From assembly GCA_034509425.1 (NCBI GenBank), contig JAVTVJ010000228.1:868001-932000 (forward strand): a DNA stretch of 64,000 bases. Reading direction: 5' to 3'. Every line of letters begins with the position of its first letter. Position 1 is the first letter of the stretch. The notes under the pieces are model-generated. The model had not been told where the DNA came from. It saw only the letters and a program-made list of their open reading frames with translations, and did no database searches. Positions 1 to 12,439 of this stretch are shown one piece after another. The DNA comes from Eopsaltria australis (taxonomy: Eukaryota; Chordata; Aves; Passeriformes; Petroicidae). Made by a program: the position numbers and the translations under genes.

Positions 1-235
1 CTGGCACTGGGAAGCCATTCCCCGTTGTCCTGTCACTGCAAAGTCCCTCTCTAGCTCTGCTGGAGCCGCGTCAGGAATTGGAAGGGGCCCTAAAGTCCCC
101 CTGAAGCCAGCTGTCTCCAGGCTGATGCCCCCCTCCTGCCCTCTGTGGCTCGCCCCCCGCCTCCCTTCCCCTGCAGCACACGCTCAAAGCCAGACCAGCT
201 CTGCGGAGGACTCCCTTTGCCATTTCCTTGTGCCC

Positions 236-440
236 GCAGAGCGGCTTGGACCCAGCACCGGACCCTGCCGGAGCCCCCGCGCCTCCTGCGGCCGGTGCGC
301 GGCGCTCGCGCGCCCCCTGGCGGCCCCGCCGCGCAGAGCGGAGCCGCGGCAGCGCACGGCCCCGGCACCGGCGGCGGGCGCGGGATGCGCGGTGACCCCC
401 GGGCCCGGCACCCCGCGGCTGGCTCACTCGCCAGATGAGC
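236..440. promoter_or_regulatory. Small CpG island
   Basis: A GC-rich, CpG-dense patch containing GCGCGC, GGCGGC and CCCGGGCCC-like strings in otherwise ordinary sequence. It contains a near-consensus CTCF motif. No exon could be recognised. Confidence 0.6.
310..323 (-). promoter_or_regulatory. CTCF motif candidate
   Basis: The minus strand reads CCGCCAGGGGGCGC. Against the CTCF core CCASYAGRKGGCRS it differs only at position 3. It lies inside the small CpG island. The orientation is opposite to that of the motif at 10905. Confidence 0.5.
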
Positions 441-2194
441 CCAACTGTAACCCAGTCCCCAGCCCCTCCGGGGGAAGAGAGAATGTCACAGGGGGCAGCA
501 CCGGCCCCATCCCGGCGTGTCGGTACGGCTCCTTCAGGTGGGGGCTCGTGTTTCCAGACAAGCAGGGAAGAGACCCTATCTACTGCTTCCCCACGTCCTT
601 CTTTAACCTCCTCACTGGAGAAGGAAGAGGTTTTCTGCCAGAAGGGAGGACTCTTTGGCTGGTCCCACAGGCCCCTCTCCCAGTGCAGTGCGAGAGGAGG
701 ATCCCATTTCAGCCACTGGGTCATCTCCAGAATGACTCCATAATTCTCATGTTTCCCTTCTTTCTGTGCTGTTTACTCTTCCAAGGGCACCTTATCTGCC
801 TCCCTTTTGAGACTATCAGTCTCCTGACAGGAGACTGACATCTCCCTTCCCACCCTGTGCTCAGAGTCTGTCCCCACACATGGCTTCCTCTGGAGTGCAG
901 GTCACAGTAGCTGTTCCCGGGAACTGAAATGTGACCTTGCAGGGAGGCACAGACACCCTCCTCATGGGGCATGCTTTGCCCAAGGCATCCTGCCCTGCTC
1001 TGTCACACCAGTGCCTTGGGGCTCACCTGAGCCACAGCAGCCCTTGGGAGCCTGTTCCCTTCACCCTGAGTCTCCTGCTCACCACCAGGCCCAGTGCAGG
1101 CCCAGTGCATGCATCGTGCACTTGGGTCCTTCCTCTTGCTCTGCATATCTGGGAAACAGAGATGACCTGGGCTGCCTGCCCAGCCTGGGGTCCAGGTTCT
1201 GGCAGCACCCAGGGTTTGAGCTCTGTGGGCATCACAGAGCGGAGGCCCAAATAGAGGCCCAAATAGATCCTCCCCGAGGACCAGTAGCCCTGCTCTGGGC
1301 CATAACAACTCTTCTTTGCCACCCAGAAAGGTCAATAGGGGCAGCTCACTCTGGCAGGGATGGGATTTGTTTGTTGAAAGGTGTGCAGTGAATGTGGCTT
1401 GGGGAAAAGCAACATCACTGACAAACCCAGCATGTAACTGCATATAACACATATAACCACTGCAGTGACATTACATGGACTTTTCCCTGCCCTGCCCCTG
1501 CTCACCCCAGCACGAACATTGCACAGGTCAGATACAGTGCTGGAGCTTCAGCTTACAACCCCAGGCCAAGGTGGGGCAGCCCAAGGGTCTGCAGTCCTGC
1601 TAGCAAGGCTGAAGAGATGTTGCACCTGCAGCAGTGTGTGCTGAGGCCATGTTCTGGTGTCACTGCCATTCCTGGTCTTGGACTGGGGGATGCTGTGGAA
1701 AGATGCTGCAGAGGCTGGGGACAATGTGCAACACAGCCCTCAAATACGCTCCATGCCCCCGGGAAGTGGCAGTTCTGCAGGCACTCCAGGTCCTGCTCTT
1801 CTAGCACATCTTCAGCTCTATCCCCCTGTGGCTTTTAGCCCATGGCAAAGGGACTTGCATGTCCCTCCTGAAAACGTTCCTGAACAATGCTGAATGCTGA
1901 TGAGTGTGTCCCAGGTCCCTCTATCCAGCAGACATCTGGATTCAGGAATTGATTTTATGCCTCTTTCTCTCTCATCAGCTTCCTGAGCTGCAAGACCTAA
2001 GCCTGGCCCTTTCCTGAACACACTTTGGTTCATCTTTAACTAATTCAATTCCTGCATCACTGCCGTGGCTGTACGTGCAGATCGCTCAAGAATGTCACTC
2101 CCACACCGTACATTCCTATCTGTGCCCCCCTGCTCTGCAGTGACCGCTATGGCACCGGCATGTTCCTTCCCCACGGCAGGCAAAGGGACACGCG

Positions 2195-2400
2195 TGTCCC
2201 CAAGGGCGCGATCGCGGCAGCCGCGGGACCCTCCAGCCCCGGGGGGAGCGGTGGGTGCGACACTGGCCCGGCTCGGCCCAGCGGCCGCGCGGTGGAGCCG
2301 TTCCCCCGCAGCTGCGGCTGCGGACCTGGGTCTGTGCCGGGGAGGGGCTCCGGCAGCCGGGAGCGGATGGCTCGGAACAGTAAGCTGGTCCCACGGACGC
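2195..2400. promoter_or_regulatory. Orphan CpG island
   Basis: Dense CpG including CGCGATCGCGG and GGCCGCGCGG. The frames across it stay open on both strands because of composition and resemble no known protein. It could be a distal element or a lncRNA promoter. Confidence 0.5.
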
Positions 2401-3504
2401 TGGCTGCTGAGTGTATGCTCCCATCGGCAGGAGCATGATGCTCCTGTCCTGTTGCAGGGGACATTTGTCACAAATAGGAGCATGCTGTGCGTGTCTTGCA
2501 CGCCTTGTGCCATGGCAGGAGCCTCAGGACGCTCTTGGGGCAACGGGGCAAGGATGCACAGCCGCCCACCAGCAGCATTTCTGCTGAGCAGGATTGTGTG
2601 GATGCATAGTGAGGGTTTCTCCTGGGAAACATCTCTCTTGAATTTTAAGAGCTGTTTTCCAGGGGCCTAAATGCTGGTCACGGGCCTGAAGTCAGAAGCA
2701 AAGCTTAGCTTTAACACAAGGGGCTCTTCTAATAAACCTTATCAGCTACCTCAGCATCTTTGTGTGCTGGGCACCCCGCTCCCGTCTGCTCTCGTTTCCC
2801 GGCTCCAAGCCTTGTGCAGGGATCGGAAGGAGCTGGGCGGCGCTCTCTCGCACTGGAGAATGTGAGTCCTGCGGCTCGTCTGCAGCGTTGGAGGAGCAGG
2901 CGGCCACCGCACAATGATGTTGCAATCGGAGCACAGAGTGAGCCTGGTGCTTCAAGGGTGTTCCCAGCGAGACACCAAGGGAGGAGGTCCACAAACCTGC
3001 CTGGCAGATGGAGGCTGTCCTGTGTGAGCCGGGAGCAGCTTGCTCGGCTGGCTCTGGCATGGCTGGGGTTGAGGTTTGGCTTGTGTCTTGTTTGCTCCAA
3101 ACCGATTCAGTGTTTGGGTAGATTTAGGTTGGGATTCCAGAGAGCCTTAGCAGCTTGGGTCGTGCCTCTTCTTCTCAGTTGGGCACGGGATGAGGGGGCC
3201 CTTTGTTACCCAAGGGTTGGGGGCCCCAGCCTGCTTCTGGGACCATAAGTTGCAGCAGGGAGATGCCAGCCCAGGTCTCCAAGGCAGCAGGGCCTCAGGT
3301 TGCTTCTCAAACTTGCTCTGAGCAGCTTCTGTGGCTCCAGAGCCTGCCCAGTTGCAAGCAGCAGCAGCTACTGTGGTATAAACAAATCCCTGTTTTTTGA
3401 AGTGGTGGTGGGATTGAAGTCCCTGCTTCCTTGTCCTCTTTGGGAGTGCTGGCACATGAGCAAGCCTGTGGGGATGAAGGCAATTCATTGCCACAGCCCC
3501 AAAC

Positions 3505-3642
3505 TTACCAGAGCTTCAGGAGTGTTTGGACAACACTCTCAGCAACATGGTGGGAATGTTGAGGTGTCCTGTGCAGGGTCAGGAGTTGGGCTCAATGTTC
3601 AGGGTCACTTTCAACTCAGGAGATTCTGTGATTCTGTGAATT
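3505..3642 (+). mobile_element. CR1 LINE 3' end fragment
   Basis: Matches the avian CR1 3' region: CAGGAGTGTTTGGACAACACTCTCAG, split here by variation, then a decayed GGGATTGTTGGGGTGTCCTGTGCAGGG-like stretch. It ends in the diagnostic GATTCTGTGATTCTGTGA repeats. Heavily 5' truncated, as usual for CR1. Confidence 0.85.
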
Positions 3643-3649
3643 CCTGTGA

Positions 3650-6090
3650 GGCAGCTGAAGTGTGAGCATATGGTCAAATGCACATGGCCACACTTCTCCA
3701 GTCCTCCAGGCTGTCTGGGGAGGTCATCCTTCCACTGCCTCTGCTGATGATCTGGGGCTGAGCTCCCAGTGAGGGAGGAGTCCAGGGGGCCCCTTGGTGT
3801 AGCCATGTCACATCGAGCAGGTGGCACAGGCCTTGCTGAATCAACTAAGGACCTTTGTCTGAAGCTGTCCTGAAATGAGTCTTTCTGAAAGGTAGTGGTG
3901 GTACCTGGCTGGCAACCAGATGTTTGGGGGAAGAAAGGATACTGAGAGGAAGGGCTGGGACAAAGGGTTGGGAAGGAGGGACCAGGGTGAACAGTGAGAG
4001 AAGGAAGGCAAGAGAGGAGGGGTAGGAGGGAGAGAAGGGAAAGAAGCTCACAGGAAAACATGGTGTGAAGAGGGAGAGAAGAAAGATGGTTTGGGGAATT
4101 GAGGGGAAGAGAAACACACAGAGAGTTTTGTAACAACTTAAATTCATTCCAGACAATGTCCAAGGAACCCTGGCAGCACGGGTTGAAACTAACCCTGCCT
4201 TTGATTTTATGAGTTCATTATATGTTGTTGTGATTCATGCATCTTGGCTGCTTCACATTTTCCCTTGTGTCACAAATGAAGAGGGGACCACGAGATGGAT
4301 TCTCTGGATGGAAAGTATTCCCTCAATTGTTAGGTAGATGTCTCTGTGCCATGCAGACATCCCACGAGAGTGGTCTCCTGGGCTGCCCCAGCTCCCTGCA
4401 CAGCACACACAACCTCTGTGCCTCGTGTCCCAGGGAAAGCACTGGGAATGGCTGGGCAGAAGGAAGTGAGAAGATGCCCAGTGGTGGCCACGTATGTTCT
4501 GCACTTGCCCTTCGCTGCAAAGCCCGGGATGGGCCAGAGGATGGATAACTGGGAGAGCTCAGACCTGCGTGGGGAGGATACCCAGCCACCAAGGATGGTC
4601 CTATGACCAGTGTCTCAGAGCACGTCTCTGCAGATGATGAGGGAGAGTGGCCCCAAGGTCACAGTCCCAGCCTGGGGACCATGCTGGGGTCATACTGTGG
4701 CATTGCTGTGGGTGCTTGTCACCTCCATCCCCATCCCAAGGGCATCGCTGCACTTACAGGTTGTCACTGCTCAAAGGTGTGAGGCACTGGATTAACTACA
4801 GGAAAAGCCATTCAGGAATGGCTTCCAGACCACTTTGGTTGGGAATATTTACAACTCTAATAAAAGGCCCTGGTCAGAAAAGTAACAAATCTGCCCCAGC
4901 CAGCATCAAAGTTTGCATTAGGGCTTACTGAAAAACACCAATTATTTGGTTCGGTATTCTTACTATTTTTAGCTTTCTGTGTCATTTCAGGCTTTCCAGT
5001 GAAAGGAAGAAAAAGGTCTCACAGATTTTTAAAACATGTTGGTAGAGAAAATACAGGCCTCCAAAACTGGACACCAAAAGCTCTTTGCCTGGCATTTTCT
5101 GGTTTTGATTTAAAATTTCTCTTCCAAATGTGACAAAGTTCAGCAAACTGTTATATTTTGACCAGAAAGGCATTTTTCAGTGTCTTCAGTCCTAGCCTGT
5201 GCCCTACAAAAAGACAGTGCTTCTACCCTGGTGAGCTGTGACCAGCCTGCAGAGCTTCCCAAGCTGCTGTACCTTACACTGACCAGTGGGAAAGTGCCTC
5301 GAAGATCTACACACTTACTGGGGCATGGAAACCTTTGCAGAGGCCTGAAGTAGCTTGAAAGGAGAGATAAGACTTCATTACAAGCTTGCACTAGTGCCAG
5401 ATGAGTTTCATGTGCACTCCTAGATAGAACCACCATGCAGAAACCCATCTTGAGATGGGCTGTGGTGAAGAGCACAAGAAGCACTGAAGTGGGGTGGCTG
5501 AAAGCTCAGGGTCTGGCAGGGGGGACCAACAGCCCAGCCCTGCAAGCCCCAATCTGCTCTGCTCCAACAGAGTTCCAGAGACCCAGGTACCCCACATTCC
5601 CTCCTTCCTTTAGGCCTGGGCTCAGGCCTGCAGAGAGTCTCTTCTGAGGATACAGTGCACACTTTATTCTGCTGGGATTGTAGGCCAGCATCTTTCCCCA
5701 GCATAAGCTTCACTTCAGGAAAATGAGGGGTTTTTTTGGGTTTTTTTTTGTTTTTTTTGTTTTTTTTTTTTGGTTGAATGTTGTTGTTTTTAAAGAGAAT
5801 TCTTAGGAAAAACACTCACTGAGACAGATCAGCTCATTTTCAAAGTTATCCTGAGGCAAAAGGCAGAGGGTGTGGGCTGTGATACACACCCACATCTGTA
5901 CAATGAGGAAGGCAACAGCGCAAAGCAAAAACAATTGCATGAAAAGCTTTCCAACAACAAAGTTTGCAAACCCGCAGAGCCCAGGCTATTTCTTGTGGTC
6001 GGTGGGTAAGAGTTCCCAGATAATAGGGCCTGACAATGGAACAATGGGGGCCGAAAGACGTGGTTCATGATTAGGAGTTATATAACAGTG
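3650..6090. other. Unique intergenic sequence
   Basis: No gene seen. A purine-rich stretch (about 3940-4110, AGAGG/GGGAGAG) and a T-rich stretch (5727-5773) are the only notable compositional features. Confidence 0.55.
5727..5773. repeat. T-rich low-complexity tract
   Basis: Four to five runs of T interrupted by GGG or G. It could be a degraded poly(A) tail on the minus strand, but no retrocopy was recognised next to it. Confidence 0.7.
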
Positions 6091-6094
6091 GCTG

Positions 6095-6260
6095 GCATTT
6101 ATTAATAACACTCGTGTTGGGCTTCATTTTCTTAGTTAGCACTTTTCAGGTTCAGAGCACTTTACATCCCCTGGCTATTCCATATTGGATGCTCGGCATG
6201 AGGTGACCTGGAGTAGTAGGAACAACCATTGCACTTGCTTCTCTTGCAGACCTTAAAGGG
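6095..6260 (+). mobile_element. Ancient SINE-like fossil (MIR/AmnSINE type)
   Basis: Contains AGCACTTTTCAGGTTCAGAG followed by CACTTTACATCCC, resembling the core of ancient amniote SINEs that carry an L2/CR1-like tail. Too decayed to name a family. Confidence 0.35.
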
Positions 6261-9207
6261 GAGAAAGTAAAATGCCAAGCAATGGGCTATTAGGACCTCT
6301 CCTGTACACCACAGTAATGGGGTGGTGTAGGATCACAAAGAAACATCATTTGGGAAAACAGAGTCTTCTGGGATGTGTTACTGAACCTCAATGTTTAAAA
6401 AATGCTCCTTTTCCTGGAGAATGAGAAAATCTGTGACTTTCACTGGGACTCAGGAGTAAGGTTGGGTGTGATCCCAAATGGGAACCAGCCCTGGAGGAAC
6501 AGCCCCACAGCCAGCCTACAGTGATGGCATCTGCCTTCTGGCACAGCTCAGGGAACATGAGTGAGACATCCCACACAACCCTGATGGCTGCCCACCACAT
6601 CCTGGGACATGCTGGTTGGAGCAGTAGGCATGGCTGCTCCTGGAGGATGCATTTGGGGCAGGCTAGGCCAGGACAGCTTTCTGTGCCCAGCTCTCATGAG
6701 ACCCTGACGCAGAGCAGCAGTCATCCTGCCAGCACAGGGGATGAGTGGTCCAGTCTGAACAGGTTGTCTCCTTCTGGTCTGGCTATTTATTGCTCCTCTG
6801 ACTGTTGCTCATGGTATGTGCTGACCACTCAGCCTGCTCGTGAAAAACAAGAGAATTCCCGTCCAAGCTCTACTGCCAAGCAGGCAGCGACATTTTTCTT
6901 CTAAGTAGGCCTGAGAACCTCTCCTCAGCCCTGGGAGGCACATGTCTCAAAAGCTGCTCAGACCTGGGAAAGTTGTGGTCCAGGATCAGGCTTTGGCCTC
7001 AAACACCCAAACAGCTCATCAGACAGTCCCCTGTCTGCTCCAGAGGCAGAAGCAGCACAGGCAGGAGAAAAACCTGCCTGTGTGCATGGAGGTGAAAGCA
7101 AAGGGCCTCATGGCCCCACAGCTTTACCCCTAACCAGGAGGCACGGGAGAGCTGCAGATTCCCACAGGACAGCACTGCAAGGAGAAGGAGGCAGGGTTTG
7201 AACCTAAAAGGGATAGGACCTTGTGCCTTTTTCCACTGGTTCTAGAAGTGCATGTGTTCCAGTCAGCAGTCATGAGGCATGGAAATTCACACTTCCAGCA
7301 TTTCCTCTTATAGGAAAGGCCTGGAGACGCTAAGCAAAGCCAAGAGTGAAGAGCTACCCCAGGAATAGCCCTATGACAAGCCCCAGGAGTCCCAGGGAGG
7401 TGCCTGTGCAGCCTCGGCTGAGTGGAGGCATAGGGCTGTGATGCTGAAGTGGTTCCCAGAGCCCATTGGGCAGTAGCCAAGCTGATGCATCCTTTAAGGA
7501 GGAAATCTCTTTTTTTTTTGGTAAGATTGAAATCATTCACATCTGTCCAGATGTGCCTGCCTGCACAGGAGAGATCTTGAGATAACAGATACCATGACCC
7601 TGCTTTTTTTTTTCACCTGTTTCATCTCTCAGAGATGCTGGCAACACTAGGAGCAATTTTAGCACTTGTAAACCATCCTCCCACATGGGAAAAAACCTCC
7701 CACACCATCAACTAATGCTGTCTGGTGGAGAGCAGATTGCACTCCAAATGCCAGAAGCATCGATGGCTCAGGGACTCTGTTCAATGGCAACCATCTGCCA
7801 GCCGATGGCTGATCAGCTCTTCCTCCTCAAAAGTGTTTGGGGGCTCACCCTGCAGCCTGGTCTCTGCCCATCTTCCCAGCCCTTTGCTGCCTGCATGTCA
7901 AGTGCTGTGTGAGGCAGGGGCAGCACGAGGCCGGTGGCTCAGCATCCTCTGTGATGCAGTCAAGTACAGGCAGGGCTGCTGGCGGAGATCACTGGTGACA
8001 CGGAGGTAGAGCTGGGTTGCCCTCAGGTCTGTAGCTGCAGAATGTATTGCTGGTGGTTTCAGGGGAAACCAGGGTGTTTCCTGGAGTTCCTGTCTCCTCA
8101 TGGGTCTGGCTCAAGCTTGGGAAAGTCAGTCCTGGGGCTTTTTCCTGCTCCTCCTGTGTGCCTTCCTGCACAGCTAGGGTGGATGACAACCAGGCTGGAT
8201 CAGGGGGACCAAACACAGCATGACCATGTCATGGTCATTCTACATGACAGGGATACTGAGAGGGGAATAGTACCCCTCAAGCCCCCAGCCCAGGACATAT
8301 GGTCCTGATGATCACTGGACTGCCCAGGACAACCCTGCATATGGGATCCAGCTGCCTGTGCGTGACTCCAGGTGAGGCAGGATGAGGTGAGACTGGCTGG
8401 ATGAGACAAGCAGCCAGGGGAGATGATGAGAATCATTTCAGGCCTTTTAAATCAAGACTTAGATGTGCCCTTTGCTGCTGAGATTGAAATCAGGACCCCC
8501 CTAGCTTCAAAGACAGTGAGCATAAAAGGTCAGATTTCTTTACTGTATGTCCAAGATGAGAGCTATAGCCAGAACTGTCTAACAGCACACTGTTCCAGGC
8601 AGGAAAATCCTTTTGTTATGTGCCTTGAAGTACTGAACAGAAAAGGCTTAAATACAAATTAGTTTTTAGCAGAGAGAAATACTTACTGACCCAGGCAAGT
8701 TGATGAGGATTAAAACATTCTCCTCACACTTACTGGGAAAGGATCACATCCACCATCTGGCCTGAAAGGAACTTCTGGTTATTTTTTGGCACCCTAATCT
8801 GAATGCACAGAGTCTATGGGTTCAAACTGGGTCAAAAGGCTCTGGTGCTTTTTGGGAGAAACTTCTAAAATCCCCATCATACTCTTTCCCTACAATTTAA
8901 TTTGCTGGGAAATTGCACAGACAGAAAGATAATATAGTTTCAAGGTTAGTTTGGTCTAAAAAAGTTTCCTGCCGATGCCAAATGCGGTTCCTAGGGGGCT
9001 CTTCCCTTCTGGCATTTGTCTCTGCACCCATCTTTCATGTGCTCCCACCTCCAGATGAGATGCATTTAAGAGTATGGCACTGGCTTAATGACAGATGGTG
9101 CCAAAGCTGGTCTCTCTGGATCCCAGTGGCAACCACTGAATGGCTCATCTTCGTGTGTTTCTCCGTCTGCTCTGCCTTGTTTGAGGTTTTACCCTGTTGA
9201 TGGTTGG

Positions 9208-9228
9208 TTTTTTTTTTTTTTTTTTTTT
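9208..9228. repeat. Poly(T) run
   Basis: 21 consecutive T. It may be the tail of a minus-strand retroinsertion, but the flank shows no recognisable element. Confidence 0.9.
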
Positions 9229-9924
9229 GCATTTGTCCTTCTGATCATGGCCTGCACCTCAGAGGTTGAATTGTAGAGCTTTTAAGAGGGGAGAAGGAAC
9301 TCCATGTTCTCTGAATCCATGGCCTGGGGGTTCCCTGGCTGTGCTCCAACAGCTCTCAAGGCACATCCTCCCCCCTTGGAGCTCAGTGTCACAGAAAAGG
9401 AAGAAGCAGGACAGCGATGATTGGAACTGCAAGTCCACGGGATTCATTGGTAGGAATTAGTGCCTTATTTATCAGTGCACTCCTCTATGCCCAGGATTAA
9501 GTCTTCACATCCCATGTTTCAGCAAGCTTGCCCAGAGCCTGTGAACAAGAGCTCTTATTCTCCTGTGTAGGCATCCACAGAGTCACACTACACAGGGGGG
9601 GAGGTTTGCAAAAGGTCTTTCTTAGGCAGATGTGGCACATAGTCCTTGTCAGCACTTTTTAATGAAAAATAGCATAAAAATATAAAATTTTGCAGAAGAA
9701 CAGAGGGAAAAAAACCTGACTGAATTTTCACAATTCCTTTCCTGATTCCTGTCTCACTACAGTTGGTTGAATGTTTCTATATTCAGCTACGCTTCAAAAA
9801 TTTCTGACCAAAAAACATAAGGATGTTTTTAGAAAAACGTTTCTCAGTTTTCCCCTTCTGGTTTGGCCATGTGTTTGACTCACTGAGAGGAGACTCCAGT
9901 TGGCTTTTCTGACTAGAACCACAC

Positions 9925-10085
9925 TTTAAAGAGAACAGCCATTTCCTTAATTGGGGCTGATAAATCTCGTGGGCACAGATGAAGATAAATCACATTTTGA
10001 ACCCAGAGTACAAATTCTCAGGGTTTAAACATTTGTGTGGTATTTATTAAGCAATTTGAAGTCTTATTGAAGTAACTGAGCGGGA
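9925..10085. promoter_or_regulatory. Candidate cis-regulatory / conserved non-coding block
   Basis: AT-rich but complex sequence with clustered factor-like sites: TTAATTGG, TGATAAAT and AGATAAAT (GATA/homeodomain-like) and TTTAAACA. It lies about 8 kb downstream of the noggin gene's 3' side. Conservation is not tested; the call rests on sequence texture only. Confidence 0.25.
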
Positions 10086-10714
10086 CAACAGGGTTGGACC
10101 TGGCCCAGGACAGCAACTGTGTACAGACACTAGGCCAATATGGGATAGGGATAGAGGGACCTGGATGAATCCCACTTCTCTCAGAACATTCATGGAGGAT
10201 ATGTCCTTTCTTCTATGCAGGATATCTTTGGTTGTGCCTCTTCCACTGCTCCCTTTGGGAGAATGGAGGGATGCTCTGTCAGCCCCTGTGGACAGCCTTT
10301 ATATTCCAGGCATGATAAAACTCCTCATGAAGAACAAATTTGCTTCAGCCCAGAGGAGAGTCATGGAGGACTTTGGAGTTCTTGTGTCTGTCTGCTGCTG
10401 CTGCTGCTGCCTCCAGAGGTAAAAGAGGCTCCTGTCACAATGGGGTGGCCCGAATGGAACCCCAGGGTCTGCGAAGCTGGAATTCCTGGTAAGCTGCTGC
10501 GTGTCCAACACGTGCCATCCCCCTCGGGCGCAAAGCTTCGGCATTGCAAGCTCCGGGTGCTCCACAGGACGGCACAGCTCCCTCGGAGGGACAAACTCCC
10601 CGGCACCACCACACTGCGACTCCCACAGGGCACTGGGCAGAGGCTCTTTTATGTCCCATGGTCGGATGCTTGTGGTGGCGCATTCCCCCGGTTCCAATGG
10701 AGGCACCTCGAGGA

Positions 10715-10858
10715 GCTCCGAGCCCTGTTCTGGATGCCGGGACCCTCGGGGCTCCGAGCCCTGTTCTGGATGCCGGGACCCTCGGGGCTCCGAGCCCTGT
10801 TCTGGATGCCGGGACCCTCGGGGCTCCGAGCCCTGTTCTGGATGCCGGGACCCTCTCA
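10715..10858. repeat. 36-bp minisatellite, 4 copies
   Basis: Four almost identical 36-bp units begin GCTCCGAGCC at 10715, 10751, 10787 and 10823. The near-identity implies recent expansion. 36 is a multiple of 3, so every open frame across it gives a 12-residue protein repeat; this is not evidence of coding. Confidence 0.95.
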
Positions 10859-10859
10859 G

Positions 10860-11100
10860 GACCCAGCGGGGCCGGGGGGAGCGGGCCCCGAGTGCCCCGC
10901 GCGGCCGCCAGGTGGCGCTGCCCTCCCGGGTCAGCTGGGGCCGGGGCCGCGCTCACGGCAGGGCCGAGGACGCGCTCTCGGGGAGGGGGGGCGGGGCACC
11001 GCGGACAGAGCCCCCGTGGGGCTCCGTGTGCACGGAGGGCGCTGCCGTGCCGTGTCTGGCCAGTGGTCTCTTCACCAGCCCCGTTGGGACCCCTAGAGAA
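10860..11100. promoter_or_regulatory. Small CpG island beside the 36-bp minisatellite
   Basis: GC-rich and CpG-dense (GGCCGGGG, GCGCGGCCGCC, GGACGCGCTC), with a near-consensus CTCF site. No exon recognised. Frames on both strands stay open from composition. Confidence 0.6.
10905..10918 (+). promoter_or_regulatory. CTCF motif candidate
   Basis: Reads CCGCCAGGTGGCGC, differing from the core CCASYAGRKGGCRS only at position 3. It lies within a CpG island about 7 kb from the noggin coding exon. Confidence 0.5.
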
Positions 11101-11109
11101 GTGTCCGGG

Positions 11110-12330
11110 AACGGGCAAAGCCCCCGTGTTCCCGCTGAGAAGCCACGTCCCAGCCCAGTCTAGCAGCCTGGGCAGAGGGAACCTCTCGGTGTAAGTCAGC
11201 CCGGGGCTCTGTTGGGTACCACGATATCACAAACACACTTTATTAGTGTCCTTCTTTATCCGGCTTCGTGGCTACGCGTTGACCCACACGCTGCCTTTGC
11301 TGACTCAAAGAGGTGTCCAAGAGGAATGCTGGCTGCAGTTCCTGGGCGGGAAGGGAGGAGACAAAAGTAGGCTCTTTCCTAAAATATGGTCAAAGAGCAG
11401 AATACTAAGTGCAGCTCAGTGCTTAATCTCAGCTCCAGGATGAAATATGGTCTCTGTCCCAATAAAGTAGATAAACTGAGTCCAGGCTGGAGGCCCAGCC
11501 CTTTGTTAGTACCATCTCCTGGACAGAAAGTGTATTTTGGCAGCAAATGTGATGGAAACAGACCAGACAATGCTTGAGGACACAGCCAGCCTCAGAGGGG
11601 ATCTGATGGCTCTTGCACAACCCTCTGAGAAGCTTATGGACTCAAACACCTGTATATGATCCAGCATCCATGACAAGGAACTCTTTTTTTTGGCACTATT
11701 GTTCCATTTCCCACCCCAGACTCAGAGCTGGCTCTCCAAAGGGTGTCCTTCCATGGCATCTAGGGATGCAGCCTTTACTTCACTTCTCAGCCTTCCTGCT
11801 GCTCCACTCTGCCTCTTGCTACCTCCCCAAAGGTTGCCTCCAAAGCAGCCAGTGCTGAGACAGAGGAGCTGCAAGGAGCACTGGCCACACTGCTGCTCAG
11901 TGGGCAGAATCAGCATCCAGGAAACTCCAGGGTCTCTGCTGTGGGCCCCCTGCAGCTCTGGAAGCACTGGCTCCAAAGCCTCGGCTTCTTTTAGTGGCAT
12001 GCAAGACTCTCCCTGGAGAAAGGTCCAGATCTTACCCAAAGTGGGGGTGTCAGTGAGCTTGGCTGGGCACTTGCTCTCATTCTCCAGCATGGGGATATCA
12101 CCGGTTTCCATGGACCGTGTTCACAGGTGACAAAGCACAGGACCTGGCTCACCTAGTCAGGTCTTCTATGAGCAACCACATCCCATATCTGGATATTCTT
12201 TACTCCCAGCTTCCAGATACAAGAAGGAGCCTTTTCCATCACATGCTCTCTCATAGTGCTGGGACCAAGAGCTTCTGTGGGGACTCCTGTCCCTTTTTAG
12301 GATATCAGTGTGATGCTGGAGAGCAGGGTC
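11110..12330. other. Unique intergenic sequence
   Basis: No gene or recognisable element seen. Short open frames show no family features. Confidence 0.5.
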
Positions 12331-12438
12331 TCCTATCCTATCCTATCCTATCCTATCCTATCCTATCCTATCCTATCCTATCCTATCCTATCCTATCCTA
12401 TCCTATCCTATCCTATCCTATCCTATCCTGTCCTATCC
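12331..12438. repeat. TCCTA pentanucleotide microsatellite
   Basis: About 21 tandem TCCTA units, the last two varied (TCCTG, TCCTATCCCA). The first roughly 19 copies are perfect, so it is probably length-polymorphic. Confidence 0.97.
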
Positions 12439-12439
12439 C

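Larger units (their letters stand above)
1..3500. other. Unique intergenic sequence with two small CpG islands
   Basis: No gene or full repeat was recognised. Open frames here are short or confined to the GC-rich patches at about 236-440 and 2195-2400. A 12-13 bp duplication (AGGCCCAAATAG twice) lies near 1250-1267. The rest is ordinary, moderately GC-rich avian intergenic sequence. Confidence 0.6.
6261..10690. other. Unique intergenic sequence
   Basis: No gene recognised. It contains a T21 run at 9208-9228 and an AT-rich complex stretch (9640-10090) that may hold a regulatory element. A 19-bp palindrome (ATGACCATG, T, CATGGTCAT) lies near 8220-8238. Confidence 0.5.

Noticed and set aside
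10215..11096. 293-codon plus-strand frame with a 12-residue repeat
   Set aside because: The repeat is produced by the 36-bp minisatellite, whose length is a multiple of three; the remainder is CpG-island sequence without domain features.
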